Position numbers and translations under genes: made by a program
Notes under the pieces: model-generated
What the model saw: the letters and a program-made list of their open reading frames with translations, nothing else
What the model was told of the DNA's origin: nothing
Databases searched by the model: none
Origin: Treponema sp.
GTDB lineage: Bacteria; Spirochaetota; Spirochaetia; Treponematales; Treponemataceae
Direction of reading: 5' to 3'
NCBI GenBank assembly: GCA_016281495.1
Contig: JAEEIU010000012.1
Coordinates: forward strand, 270,507 to 334,506
Length of the DNA: 64,000 nucleotides
Part shown: positions 17,380-26,803 of the stretch, piece by piece
Numbering within the stretch: the stretch's first letter is position 1
Layout of the letters: the number at the start of each line of letters is the position of its first letter

Positions 17380-18398
17380 GGAAGATTTTTTCATCAATCC
17401 TATTTCTTTGTTTTCTCCTTTTACCTTCCATGGCACAAAATCTGGACGGCTCTTCTTTCATCAACTCGCTTTCTTTTGCTCTTGGCGGACAAGTGACTGT
17501 TCGTGTCGGACATCAGGGGGAATATGTCTATGAACCCATTTCAAATGACCGTTTGCTCTCTTATCTTGAATGGGAAGAAAAACCGCTTGTTATAGTAGGC
17601 CTTTTTGGAGAAGCAGGATATAAAAACCTTAAGCTTCAGGCTCAGGCCAAACTCGCTTTTCCAGCTGACTCAGGCACGATGACGGATGTAGATTATTTTA
17701 ATGTCTCCTATTTCCCTTACTGCTCGGATTCAATTGCAGGCATCATGACGCATAACACAACAAGCATATGCCATACCGAATCGCTCCGTTCAATTGAATT
17801 CCAGCTGTCCTATGATTTTGTCCTTAACCCTGTTGTAACCCTTTCACCTCTGCTTGGCTACGAGTACCAGTATGCATATCAAACTGCATGGGGTTTGGAC
17901 GGATATTATTATGACGTAGATCATTATGTTGAACCCAACGGATATTTCGGATGGTATGACACCTACGGCCACAACAGAAAAATGTATCATCCTCAAGACA
18001 TTAATACATTGAGTCTGGAAAGAAACTACCACACAGTCTGGCTTGGTCTTGGCGCCTCGTTCAACATCAATAAAAAATTCAGGCTGGATGCTTTGGCTGC
18101 CGTCTCCCCCTTTATTGCAATTCAATCCCTTGATTCCCATCTTCTTATGGGGGATTTATATCTTGATGACATGCATTCATGGTTTAGGGGTGGAAAAATC
18201 TCTGCAAAACTGAATTACAACATCAACTCCCACAACTGCATCTATGGACAGGTTAAATTCACTTCAACAGGAATTGCCAACGGAAAAACCTATCACGGCT
18301 ATGTTGGCGGAACTGAATTCCACAAATACTCCAACTCTCATGCGGGAGGAGATTCGCAGACCTGGGATTTTACTCTGGGTTACACATATTATTTCTAA
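17376..18398 (+). CDS. Omptin-like outer-membrane protease
   Basis: 340 aa with a signal peptide (SSILFLCFLLLPSMAQ). The start is GTG overlapping the previous stop. GEYVYEP followed by LLSYLEWEEKP resembles the conserved N-terminal barrel strand of omptins (E-L-V-Y-P, L-S-x-L-x-W). GTMTDVDYFN matches the catalytic Asp pair (D104, D106) and YLDDMHSW the Asp-His pair (D265, H267), equivalent to OmpT D83/D85 and D210/H212. The protein ends in an aromatic beta strand (GYTYYF). Known omptins are outer-membrane aspartyl-type proteases cleaving between basic residues; they are best known in Proteobacteria. Assignment rests on motifs, not alignment. Confidence 0.8.
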   Translation: MRKIFSSILFLCFLLLPSMAQNLDGSSFINSLSFALGGQVTVRVGHQGEYVYEPISNDRLLSYLEWEEKPLVIVGLFGEAGYKNLKLQAQAKLAFPADSGTMTDVDYFNVSYFPYCSDSIAGIMTHNTTSICHTESLRSIEFQLSYDFVLNPVVTLSPLLGYEYQYAYQTAWGLDGYYYDVDHYVEPNGYFGWYDTYGHNRKMYHPQDINTLSLERNYHTVWLGLGASFNINKKFRLDALAAVSPFIAIQSLDSHLLMGDLYLDDMHSWFRGGKISAKLNYNINSHNCIYGQVKFTSTGIANGKTYHGYVGGTEFHKYSNSHAGGDSQTWDFTLGYTYYF

Positions 18399-18405
18399 TT
18401 GAATT

Positions 18406-18433
18406 TTGCAAATTGAAAATACTGTGGTATAAT
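18406..18433 (+). promoter_or_regulatory. Promoter of the cytidylate-kinase-like gene
   Basis: TTGCAA, a 16-bp spacer and TATAAT, about 55 bp upstream of ATG 18488. Confidence 0.55.
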
Positions 18434-18487
18434 ATAATTCTAGGGAACGACGATGCCCTATATGCTTTGGTTAAAGAGGTATGATAG

Positions 18488-19135
18488 ATGAAAAAGATAA
18501 TAACTATAAGCCGTGAATTTTGCAGTGGCGGTCATGAAATCGCAGAACTCTTGTCTAAAACTCTGGATGTTCCTTTTTACGACAGGGAACTGATTGAATT
18601 GGCTTCCCAACAGTCTGGGTTGTCTCCAGAATTCATAAAGTCCAACGAACAGAAAATATCTTCCGGCCTCATGTATAATCTTTTGCTGAGTTCAAGCTGC
18701 ACGGTTCCAAGCAATAACGGAATGTCCAACGGCATTTCTACAAAACCGACCCTGCCTCTTCCAGATCAGGTGTTCAACGCACAAAGAGCCGTCATTCTGG
18801 ATCTTGCAAAAAAAGGCCCCTGCATCATCCTGGGACGTTGTGCGGATTACATTCTGAACCATTGTGACGAAATCAACAAGGATGACCTGCTGAATGTTTT
18901 TGTCTATGCCCCTTTTGAAGACCGTGTCCAACGATATATGAAAGAGGGAGGTGTCGACCGAAACGCCGCAGAAAAAGAAATCAAACAGATGGACAAATAC
19001 CGCACGAATCATTACAGCACTTTTACCGAGCAGACATGGGGAAAACGCGAATATTACGATTTGCTCATCAACAGTTCACTTTTGGGAATAGAAGCTACAG
19101 CACAGTTTATTGCCGACATCGCAAAGAAAGCATAG
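18488..19135 (+). CDS. Cytidylate kinase-like family protein
   Basis: 215 aa. The N-terminus ITISREFCSGGHEIAELL is the P-loop region of the cytidylate-kinase-like family, followed by VPFYDRELIELA. A Gly/Asn/Ser-rich loop occurs around residues 75-90, and GPCIILGRCADYIL and VFVYAPFEDRVQRYM follow. The cytoplasmic NMP-kinase fold is clear; the substrate is not established for this branch. Convergent with the CorC-like gene. Confidence 0.88.
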   Translation: MKKIITISREFCSGGHEIAELLSKTLDVPFYDRELIELASQQSGLSPEFIKSNEQKISSGLMYNLLLSSSCTVPSNNGMSNGISTKPTLPLPDQVFNAQRAVILDLAKKGPCIILGRCADYILNHCDEINKDDLLNVFVYAPFEDRVQRYMKEGGVDRNAAEKEIKQMDKYRTNHYSTFTEQTWGKREYYDLLINSSLLGIEATAQFIADIAKKA

Positions 19136-19136
19136 G

Positions 19137-20411
19137 CTAAAGCTTAATCCTTACACTCTGAATGCGCCGGGCAGCCTGATCTTCCACAACAAAGACAGCC
19201 CCGGCATTTTTATATACCGCCCCAATCGATGGAAGCTCATCAAATTTTTCAAGAAGCCATCCGCCAAGAGTTGTGTAAACCTCACTGTCCAGATGCAATT
19301 TTAATACGTCGTTTACTTCTTCTATCTTCATGTCACCGGGAACGATGAATTCCCTTGTGCCCAAAACCGTAATCCTTTTTTCCGGAGCAACCTCGCTTTC
19401 TCCATATTCATCGGTAATGCGTCCGAACACTGCGCGCAAAATGTCGTCCATCGTTACGATTCCGGCTGTCTCTCCGTATTCGTTTACCACAATCGAAAAA
19501 TTTTCCTTTTCCTTTTTGAACATCCTCAAAAGGTCAACTGTGGGAATTGATTCCGGCACAAAGAGGACACGGTTCATGCAGATGCGCACAAAATCCCTGC
19601 TGCTTTTAATATGAGGGGAGGCAAACAGAACGGACTTGTAATGCAAGACTCCCAAAACTTTCTCCGGGTCTCCGTCAATTACAGGAAGCCTTGAATATCC
19701 TGACTTTGCAAATGCATCAACCACCTGTTCCTGATCAAAGCTGATGTCGATGTATTGGACAAGAGAACGGTGGCGCATGATGTCCTTTGCCTCAAGGTCG
19801 GAAAATTCAAATATGCGGTCAAGCATTTCCTTTTCATCTGCCTCAAGGGTACCTTCTTTTTTACCCAATGCAAGAAGTGTCTTTAATTCATCTTCGGTAA
19901 CAAGCGGCCGTTTTTTCCTTATGATTACGCTGTCAATAAAATCAAGGAAATGTGAAAGCTGGTCGAACACCCATACCACAGGGAACAGTATTTTTTGAAT
20001 CACGGAAATTGCAGGGGCATTTGTCTGTGCAAGCTTTGCGGGTTGAACGGCGGCAACAGTCTTGGGAATGATTTCGCTAAAGATAATCACGAGCACACTT
20101 ATCACAGCAGTGCCGTAACTGACGTATGAAGCACCAAAAAACCTGATTGTAAATGCAGTTGTCAAAGATGAAATCAAAGTCGTTACAAGATTTGTTCCGA
20201 TTAAAACTGTGGAAATGAGCCTGTCCAGATTGTTTCGCAGGGCATATACTTTCTTTGCGTTTTTTTCTCCGGCATTAAGCATTTGTCTGGCGGTTATTCT
20301 GGAAAGAGAGGTAAAGGCAGTTTCTGATGAGGCAAAAAATGCTCCGGCAAACAAAAGCAATACTTGAACGGAAAGGGAAATCATCACATAAACAATTTTA
20401 TTCATCTTCAT
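19137..20411 (-). CDS. CorC/HlyC-family membrane protein (DUF21-CBS-CBS-CorC_HlyC)
   Basis: 424 aa. N-terminal DUF21 membrane domain (~190 aa, ASSETAFTSLSRI motif), a CBS pair (~205-335; HRSLVQYIDIS, VNEYGETAGIVTMDDIL) and a C-terminal CorC_HlyC domain. Family members are implicated in Mg/Co efflux or Mg transport; some are called TlyC haemolysins without proof. Overlaps the next CorC-like gene by 14 bases, a tandem pair. Confidence 0.9.
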   Translation of the reverse strand: MKMNKIVYVMISLSVQVLLLFAGAFFASSETAFTSLSRITARQMLNAGEKNAKKVYALRNNLDRLISTVLIGTNLVTTLISSLTTAFTIRFFGASYVSYGTAVISVLVIIFSEIIPKTVAAVQPAKLAQTNAPAISVIQKILFPVVWVFDQLSHFLDFIDSVIIRKKRPLVTEDELKTLLALGKKEGTLEADEKEMLDRIFEFSDLEAKDIMRHRSLVQYIDISFDQEQVVDAFAKSGYSRLPVIDGDPEKVLGVLHYKSVLFASPHIKSSRDFVRICMNRVLFVPESIPTVDLLRMFKKEKENFSIVVNEYGETAGIVTMDDILRAVFGRITDEYGESEVAPEKRITVLGTREFIVPGDMKIEEVNDVLKLHLDSEVYTTLGGWLLEKFDELPSIGAVYKNAGAVFVVEDQAARRIQSVRIKL

Positions 20412-21696
20412 CCCCCTCCAGCTTTATTTTTTGAATGCGGATTTTTGCAACACGCTTGTCGTCCATTTTCAACACGGTAAAGATATATCCCTGCTGCTGA
20501 ATCGACTCTTCCTCTGCGGGAATGTGTCCAAGGCATTCACTTATCAAGCCACCGATTGTCTCACAATATTCTGAGTTAAGTTTTATGCCAAGCTGCTCGT
20601 TCAAATCAACAAGGCGGGCCTGACCTTCAATTTCCGAATGATCCGTATTCTTTATCACGACCTCTACACGGCGGGCATAGGGCTTGTATTCATCCGCAAT
20701 CGGTCCGAATATTTCGCGTGCAATATCTTCGCTTGTCAAAACTCCATCGGTTCCGGCATATTCATCAATTACAATCGCCATGCTCTGATGATTGTCCTTG
20801 AGCATCTGCTGTATTCCCGACATTTTTTTTGTTTCCAGAATGAAAAGCGGCGGTCTCATCACTTTTTGTACGGAAAAATCGTTTACATCCTTGAGCTTGT
20901 AAAAAAGCAGATCCTTTATGTAAAGTATGCCCACAATGTCGTCTATGTCATTTTTGTAAACTGGGAAACGCGAGATTAAAAAACGCTGCGACAGTTCAAT
21001 CACCTCGGTAAAAGTTGCCGTGAGTGGAATTGCCTTTATGTTTTTTCTTGGGGTCATGATGTCTCGTGCGGCAAGATCGGTAAACTTGAATACACGGTGC
21101 ATCATCGTCTTTTCATTTTTATTGATGACACCCTGTTCGCTTCCAACATCGATGAATGTCTTTATCTCTTCCTCAGTAAACGATATTTTCTTCTCTTTTG
21201 TGTTGATTCCAAAAATCTTAAGGAATGCCCTGGAAAAACCCGTGAACAAAACCACAAGAGGATAAAGCAAAAATTCCAGGACATAGATGAATCCGCAAAA
21301 GAAAAATGCTATAGATTCCGGATGATGTGTCGCAATTGTTTTGGGTGTTATCTCTCCAAAAATCAAAAGCACCATCGTGGCAACAAAAGTAGCAATACCA
21401 ACTCCGGCGCTTCCAAAAAGATCCAGGGCAATGTATGCTAAAATTGAAGAAATTATTATGTTAACGATATTGTTTCCGACTAAAAGCGTGTTGATAAGGC
21501 GCTCTTTGTCCTGAAGCAAATGCCACACCCTCATGGCACGCTTGTTACGGCTGTTTTTTAATGATTGAATGCGGAGTTTGTTCACCGCAAGAAATGCACT
21601 TTCTGTTGCAGAAAAAGTCATGGACAGAACAATGCACACTGCGGCAACAACTATCAGGATGATAATATTATTCGAAGGTGGTACGTCCGGATCCAT
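20398..21696 (-). CDS. CorC/HlyC-family membrane protein, upstream tandem paralogue
   Basis: 432 aa with the same architecture as its neighbour: SATESAFLAVNKLRI in DUF21, CBS pair (TPRKNIKAIPL; IDEYAGTDGVLTSEDIA) and CorC_HlyC C-terminus. Its start overlaps the stop of the thioredoxin-fold lipoprotein. The pair may form a heteromeric transporter, which is inference. Confidence 0.9.
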   Translation of the reverse strand: MDPDVPPSNNIIILIVVAAVCIVLSMTFSATESAFLAVNKLRIQSLKNSRNKRAMRVWHLLQDKERLINTLLVGNNIVNIIISSILAYIALDLFGSAGVGIATFVATMVLLIFGEITPKTIATHHPESIAFFFCGFIYVLEFLLYPLVVLFTGFSRAFLKIFGINTKEKKISFTEEEIKTFIDVGSEQGVINKNEKTMMHRVFKFTDLAARDIMTPRKNIKAIPLTATFTEVIELSQRFLISRFPVYKNDIDDIVGILYIKDLLFYKLKDVNDFSVQKVMRPPLFILETKKMSGIQQMLKDNHQSMAIVIDEYAGTDGVLTSEDIAREIFGPIADEYKPYARRVEVVIKNTDHSEIEGQARLVDLNEQLGIKLNSEYCETIGGLISECLGHIPAEEESIQQQGYIFTVLKMDDKRVAKIRIQKIKLEGDEDE

Positions 21697-22631
21697 TACT
21701 CTGGGGTCACCTCTGTCTGTGTTGAATAATTATTGTATTCCTTCATGGCTTCAAGCGTCTGTATGGACATTGCAATTTCCTGAGAATTGGGATTACCCGG
21801 ATCTGCGGAATAAGAAAGGTTCAGTAGTTCAAGCATTCTGTCGAAGTCCTGGCTTCCCACAAGAGGATAAAGATATGCCGCATAATAATAGGCCTCAAAT
21901 TTCTGCGAGTTATCCAGATGACCGGTCTTAACAAGATCTACAAAACGGTCTGCCGCATCATCAACTGTTACAGGAGTCAGCATGTCCTGAACCTGATCAA
22001 AAACTATCTGAAGCTCGTATTTTCCAAGAAGCCCCGTAATGTTTCCCTCATCCTCGGCAAGAACCTGCTCACAAAGGGCATGCAAAGGTCGGCGGCAGTT
22101 TTCATCGGTGAATTCATACAAATCATCTATTGCCCTGACTTTGTCTGTTCCCTTGCTTTTATTGATCAAAGCAGTCAATTCCTCTATCTTGTTAAAATCC
22201 GGAGTGGACAAAAGAAGCTGTTCGACTAATTCCTGAACGGTCTCAATCTTTTCCGCCCTGTCTATCCTTCCGACATAATAACCGTCTTTGTTCATGATTA
22301 TGAGGGGAAGTGTTTCCTTTACGGCATAATCCGTAACCAACGCAAGTATGTCATCCACCTGCTGTTCGTCTTCCGTTATGGCATCAAGAGAAAGAAGGAC
22401 AAAGTTTTTACCGGCATTCGAAATGAATTCCTTGGTATCCAGAAAATTCGCCTTAAAATCAAGGGCCGCAGTATCTCCGGAATTCAGGAAGAGAAGAATC
22501 GGCTGTTTCTTTTTTGCAGAAAGTTCTTTTGCTTCCTGCATATTGTTTGTCCATTTTGCTCCACATGAAACAAAGAGCATGGCAGACAATATCAAAGTTA
22601 CCGTTACAATCTTATTCAAATGTTTTTTCAT
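21696..22631 (-). CDS. Thioredoxin-fold lipoprotein
   Basis: 311 aa from ATG 22631 (MKKHLNKIVT); a GTG 12 bases upstream is the ORF-track start. The signal peptide ends in a lipobox (AMLFVSC). Residues ~30-140 resemble a thioredoxin fold (KKQPILLFLNSGD; FVLLSLDA; ETLPLIIMNKDGYYVG) but the CxxC is replaced by GDTAA, so it cannot be a dithiol oxidoreductase. The C-terminal part is helical, TPR-like in spacing. It heads the run with the two CorC-like genes; the joint function is unknown. Confidence 0.75.
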   Translation of the reverse strand: MKKHLNKIVTVTLILSAMLFVSCGAKWTNNMQEAKELSAKKKQPILLFLNSGDTAALDFKANFLDTKEFISNAGKNFVLLSLDAITEDEQQVDDILALVTDYAVKETLPLIIMNKDGYYVGRIDRAEKIETVQELVEQLLLSTPDFNKIEELTALINKSKGTDKVRAIDDLYEFTDENCRRPLHALCEQVLAEDEGNITGLLGKYELQIVFDQVQDMLTPVTVDDAADRFVDLVKTGHLDNSQKFEAYYYAAYLYPLVGSQDFDRMLELLNLSYSADPGNPNSQEIAMSIQTLEAMKEYNNYSTQTEVTPE

Positions 22632-22646
22632 TTTTTCCACCACAAA

Positions 22647-25600
22647 TTAATTGAAATATGAGACACCCGCCGCAAAGATGTTCTGGCATGAGCTTTCGAT
22701 CTTTGGCTGTGCAGGGAAGCCCGCAATGTTTTTAATCAGGCTTGAATCGCTACCGTTTTTGCCAAATCCAACCGTACGCTCGTTGTGGCCCATCTTTCCA
22801 AGCACGTGACCGTCTGGGCTTGTAAGGCCTTCAATTGCATACATGCTTCCGTTGGGGTTGTCCGGTTCATCCATGGTTGGATAAATTCCGTGATCGTCAA
22901 CCAGCTTGATGTACTGAGTGAATACCTGGCCGTTTTCAAAAAGCTTTTTGGCAAGTGCATCTTCAATAATGATGCGTCCTTCTCCATGGCTTATTGGAAC
23001 AAGATGGCATGCAGGTTCAAGTACGGATGAATTCAAAGCCCACGGACTGATTGCGCTTACCATGCGGGTCCTTACCACACGGCTGATGTGTCGTCCCAAA
23101 GTGTTGAACGTAAGGGTCGGCATGTCGGCGCTTGGCTCACGGATTTCTCCAAATGGAACAAGGCCTGTCTTTATCAATGCCTGGAAACCGTTGCATATTC
23201 CAAGAACGAGTCCGTCCCTGTTCTTGATAAGGTTCATGATTGAGTCGGCTATGCGTTTTTCGCGTATGATGTTCGCTATGAATTTTCCAGATCCGTCAGG
23301 TTCATCTCCCAGGCTGAATCCGCCCGAGAATGCCAGAATCTGACTCTTTTCGATTTCACTCTTGAATGCGTCAAGGCTTTGTGCAAGTTCTTCCGGTGTC
23401 CTGTTCCTGAATACGAGGATTTGTGTTTGTGCTCCGTTCAAGTTGAATGCGCGTGCAATGTCGTATTCGCAGTTTGTGCCCGGGAATACAGGAATGATTA
23501 CGCGTGGTTTTGCGTTTCCTGTTTTGGCGATAAATGACTTTCTTGCTTTGCCAAGACTTTCGTGTTCATCCAGTGCAAAGTGTGGAAGGGCTTCGTGCTT
23601 TTCTGTGGAGCTTACTGGCGGGAATACAACGGAAAGCTTTTCTTCCCATGCCTTTTCGATTTCCTCAAGCGGAATGTTTGCACCGTAGACGCTGATTGTT
23701 TCTTCCTTTGTTGTGGCACCGATTTTTGTAACCGTTCCTTCCACAAAGTCTGTGTTCAACTCAAGGTTTTCTTCGCTTTCCACAAGAATTGAACCATACA
23801 GCGGCGTGAACAAATCCCTTGCGCTTACGTCTATGTCCAGATTGGCAGCGGTTGCGCTTGCACATATCGTGTTGATTTCTGCTCCAACCCTGTTGCCCAT
23901 TGCCATCTTGCTTACGGCTTCTGCAATTCCACCAGGACCAACAGGATACATCGCCATGATTTTTCCCGATGAATTCAATTTGTTCAGGACGCGTGCGTTT
24001 TCGGCAAAGGTTTCAAAATCTGGGGCGAGCTGTTCTGAATATGGAACTGCAACCAGATAGATTCCGTCTCCCGCCTTTTTGAATGAACCGCCTGTGACGT
24101 TCTTTTCCGTATCTGTGTTTACTGCAAAGCTAACGAGTGTATGGGGTACGTTCAGGTTTTCAAATGTACCGCTCATGCTGTCTTTTCCACCGATGCTTCC
24201 TGTACCCATGGCCTTTTGTGCTTCAAGGGCACCGAGCAATGCGGCGGCAGGATATCCCCATGTCTTTTCGCTTACTGCACGGCCAAAGAATTCCTGGAAA
24301 CTCAAGCGGCATGAATCAGCCTTTCCACCCAAAGCGACAATCTTTGCCAGAGAAGAAAGAACTGCAACCTGTGCGCCATGCCACGGACTCCACTGTGCCA
24401 CACGGGGGTCATATCCGTAAGTCATAAGGCTGACAGTTGAAGTTTCACGCGGTGACATAACGGGAATGCGGGCCGCCATACCGGCTTCTGGAGTACACTG
24501 GAATTTTCCACCATATGGCATAAGGACTGAAGAGGCCCCGATAGAACCGTCAAAGCGCTCTCCCAAACCACGCTGTGAACAGCATGCAAGGTCCTTCATG
24601 TTTTCTATCCATGCACTGTGAACTGTGTTGGCATCACCTTCGCCTGTAAGGATTTTTTCAACTGATTCAAGAGGACGTACAAGCGGTGATTTTTCAGGAA
24701 CTTCTGGAGATTCAATTTCTGCAACTGCCTCGTGTGGTGCTCCTGCCGTATCGATAAAGCTTCTGTCTATGTCAACGATGACTTTTCCACGCCACTTCAT
24801 CACCATGCGGTTTGTATCGGTAACGGTTGCCACAACAACTGCGTTCAGGTTTTCTGCATTTGCCGCTGCTATGAATTTTTCTACGTTTTCTTTCCTTACG
24901 ACGACCGCCATTCTTTCCTGACTTTCTGAGATGGCAAGTTCTGTTCCGTCAAGGCCCTCGTATTTTTTTGGAACGGCATCAAGATTGATGTCCAGTCCCG
25001 GGGCAAGTTCTCCAACTGCAACAGAAACACCACCGGCACCAAAGTCATTGCAGCGGCGGATCATCAGGCAGACATCCTTGTTGCGGAAGAGCCTCTGTAT
25101 TTTCCTTTCTTCAACCGCATTTCCCTTTTGAACTTCTGCGGCGGCTGTGGTAACTGATTTTTCCGTGTGGACTTTTGAAGAACCTGTGGCTCCTCCAATA
25201 CCGTCACGTCCGGTTCCACCACCAAGCAAAATGATGATGTCTCCAGCTTCCGGGGTTTCACGCAAAACAAGATCAACTGGGGCGGCTGCGATGACTGCAC
25301 CAAGCTCCATCCTCTTTGCCAAAAATCCAGGGTGATATACTTCTGCGACCTGTCCTGTGGTAAGGCCAATCTGGTTTCCGTAAGAACTGAATCCCTGTGC
25401 GGCCTCACGAGTAAGCTTCATCTGCGGGAGTTTTCCGGGCAATGTTGCGCTCAATGGAACAGTCGGATCTGCGGCTCCCGTAACGCGAAGGGCCTGATAT
25501 ACCCAGCTGCGTGCTGAAAGCGGGTCACGGATTGCACCACCGATACAGGTTGCGGCACCACCAAAGGGTTCAATTTCCGTCGGGTGGTTGTGGGTTTCGT

Positions 25601-26624
25601 TCTTGAATTCCAAAAGCCAGCGTTCAGTTTCTTCTTTTCCCTGTGGCAATGGATTACCGTTTGCATCCGTAGTGTAATGAACGTCTATGTAAATTGAACA
25701 GGCGTTGTTTTCCTCGCTTACCTCAAGGTCTTCCAACTTGCCATGCTTCCTCAGGTATTTTGCCCCGATGCATGCCATGTCCATGAGGGTGACTTTTTTA
25801 TCAGTCCTTCCGGCATACAGGTCGGTCCTCATGTCGGTGTAGTTCTGCAGTGATGAACGGAAGAGCTCTGCGTATGGTCCGTCCTGAATCTTTATGTCCT
25901 TGAGTATCGTGTTGAATGTGGTGTGGCGGCAGTGGTCGCTCCAGTATGTGTCCAGAACGCGTATTTCCGTAATTGTGGGATCGCGCTTGATTTTTGCAAA
26001 ATAGTCCTGCATCCACTTGATGTCGGCAAAGTCCATTGCAAGACCGAGTTTTGTCCTGTATGATTCAAGGTCATCGGCATTCAGGCTGGTGAATCCTTCA
26101 ACAACCTCTATGTCGCCCGGAACGTGGGTTTCCATCTTTAAGGTTTCCGGTTTTGAGCTGTCTGTCTGGCGGCTGTCTACCGGGTTAATCAGATAATGCT
26201 GGATTTTCTCTACGTCTGCGGCAGATACCTTTCCCTGAAGCACGACAATCTTTGCACAGCGCACGCGGGGAGGCTCGGTACCAACTTTGGTAATGTTCTT
26301 CATTCCCTCACGCAAAAGGGTAAGGCACTGTTCTGCGGAATCAGAACGCTGGTCGTATTGTCCCGGCAGGTATTCCCAGATGATTTGTGTGGCTCCATCC
26401 GGAAGATTGAATTCTTCAAAGGCCACACTGTCGCTCTGAGGCTCGGAGAAAATGCGGGTGGCGGCTGCCTTGGCAACATCATCACTCACGTTTTCCACAT
26501 CGTACCTGTTCAGATAACGAACAGAAGTAACACCGTCAATTCCCAAAAAACCGCTGATATCAGCATAAATGCGGCGGGCCTCGTTGTCAAAGCCGGCCTT
26601 TCTTTCAACATAGATACGAATCAT
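22647..26624 (-). CDS. purL: Phosphoribosylformylglycinamidine synthase, single-chain PurL
   Basis: 1325 aa, the full-length form with N-terminal, two AIRS-like and C-terminal glutaminase domains. Visible signatures: LDTYWSDHCRHTTF, FKNETHNHPTEIEPFGGAAT, GGTGRDGIGGATGSS, and in the glutaminase VFPGTNCEYD, GFSLGDEPDG, LGICNGFQAL (nucleophile Cys) and GHNER (His/Glu). Catalyses FGAR + Gln + ATP to FGAM. Gram-positive bacteria usually split this into PurS/L/Q. The glutaminase looks intact, unlike that of the PurF-like protein at 8778. Confidence 0.96.
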   Translation of the reverse strand: MIRIYVERKAGFDNEARRIYADISGFLGIDGVTSVRYLNRYDVENVSDDVAKAAATRIFSEPQSDSVAFEEFNLPDGATQIIWEYLPGQYDQRSDSAEQCLTLLREGMKNITKVGTEPPRVRCAKIVVLQGKVSAADVEKIQHYLINPVDSRQTDSSKPETLKMETHVPGDIEVVEGFTSLNADDLESYRTKLGLAMDFADIKWMQDYFAKIKRDPTITEIRVLDTYWSDHCRHTTFNTILKDIKIQDGPYAELFRSSLQNYTDMRTDLYAGRTDKKVTLMDMACIGAKYLRKHGKLEDLEVSEENNACSIYIDVHYTTDANGNPLPQGKEETERWLLEFKNETHNHPTEIEPFGGAATCIGGAIRDPLSARSWVYQALRVTGAADPTVPLSATLPGKLPQMKLTREAAQGFSSYGNQIGLTTGQVAEVYHPGFLAKRMELGAVIAAAPVDLVLRETPEAGDIIILLGGGTGRDGIGGATGSSKVHTEKSVTTAAAEVQKGNAVEERKIQRLFRNKDVCLMIRRCNDFGAGGVSVAVGELAPGLDINLDAVPKKYEGLDGTELAISESQERMAVVVRKENVEKFIAAANAENLNAVVVATVTDTNRMVMKWRGKVIVDIDRSFIDTAGAPHEAVAEIESPEVPEKSPLVRPLESVEKILTGEGDANTVHSAWIENMKDLACCSQRGLGERFDGSIGASSVLMPYGGKFQCTPEAGMAARIPVMSPRETSTVSLMTYGYDPRVAQWSPWHGAQVAVLSSLAKIVALGGKADSCRLSFQEFFGRAVSEKTWGYPAAALLGALEAQKAMGTGSIGGKDSMSGTFENLNVPHTLVSFAVNTDTEKNVTGGSFKKAGDGIYLVAVPYSEQLAPDFETFAENARVLNKLNSSGKIMAMYPVGPGGIAEAVSKMAMGNRVGAEINTICASATAANLDIDVSARDLFTPLYGSILVESEENLELNTDFVEGTVTKIGATTKEETISVYGANIPLEEIEKAWEEKLSVVFPPVSSTEKHEALPHFALDEHESLGKARKSFIAKTGNAKPRVIIPVFPGTNCEYDIARAFNLNGAQTQILVFRNRTPEELAQSLDAFKSEIEKSQILAFSGGFSLGDEPDGSGKFIANIIREKRIADSIMNLIKNRDGLVLGICNGFQALIKTGLVPFGEIREPSADMPTLTFNTLGRHISRVVRTRMVSAISPWALNSSVLEPACHLVPISHGEGRIIIEDALAKKLFENGQVFTQYIKLVDDHGIYPTMDEPDNPNGSMYAIEGLTSPDGHVLGKMGHNERTVGFGKNGSDSSLIKNIAGFPAQPKIESSCQNIFAAGVSYFN

Positions 26625-26780
26625 GGGTAAATTATAGAAGAAAACTGATATTTATTCAATAAAGATTCTGGATGACATGCCTTGTGGACTAGCACGATTC
26701 AATATATCCCTGTCATGCAAATTCATAGCTAAATCTGCTCACTTGCATTTAACCGTGCCAGTTCTTTTACTTTTTCAATA

Positions 26781-26803
26781 TGAATTATGCATTCTTAATT
26801 CTG
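26781..26803. repeat. Direct repeat copy A (TGAATTATRCATTCTTAATT type)
   Basis: TGAATTATGCATTCTTAATT overlaps the 3' end of the M15 peptidase gene. A second copy with one mismatch lies upstream of that gene at 27862, so the repeats bracket it. No transposase is present. Confidence 0.5.

Noticed and set aside
20638-22650. Plus-strand ORFs of 60-120 aa opposite the CorC-like and lipoprotein genes
   Set aside because: Antisense shadows without RBS or recognisable protein features.
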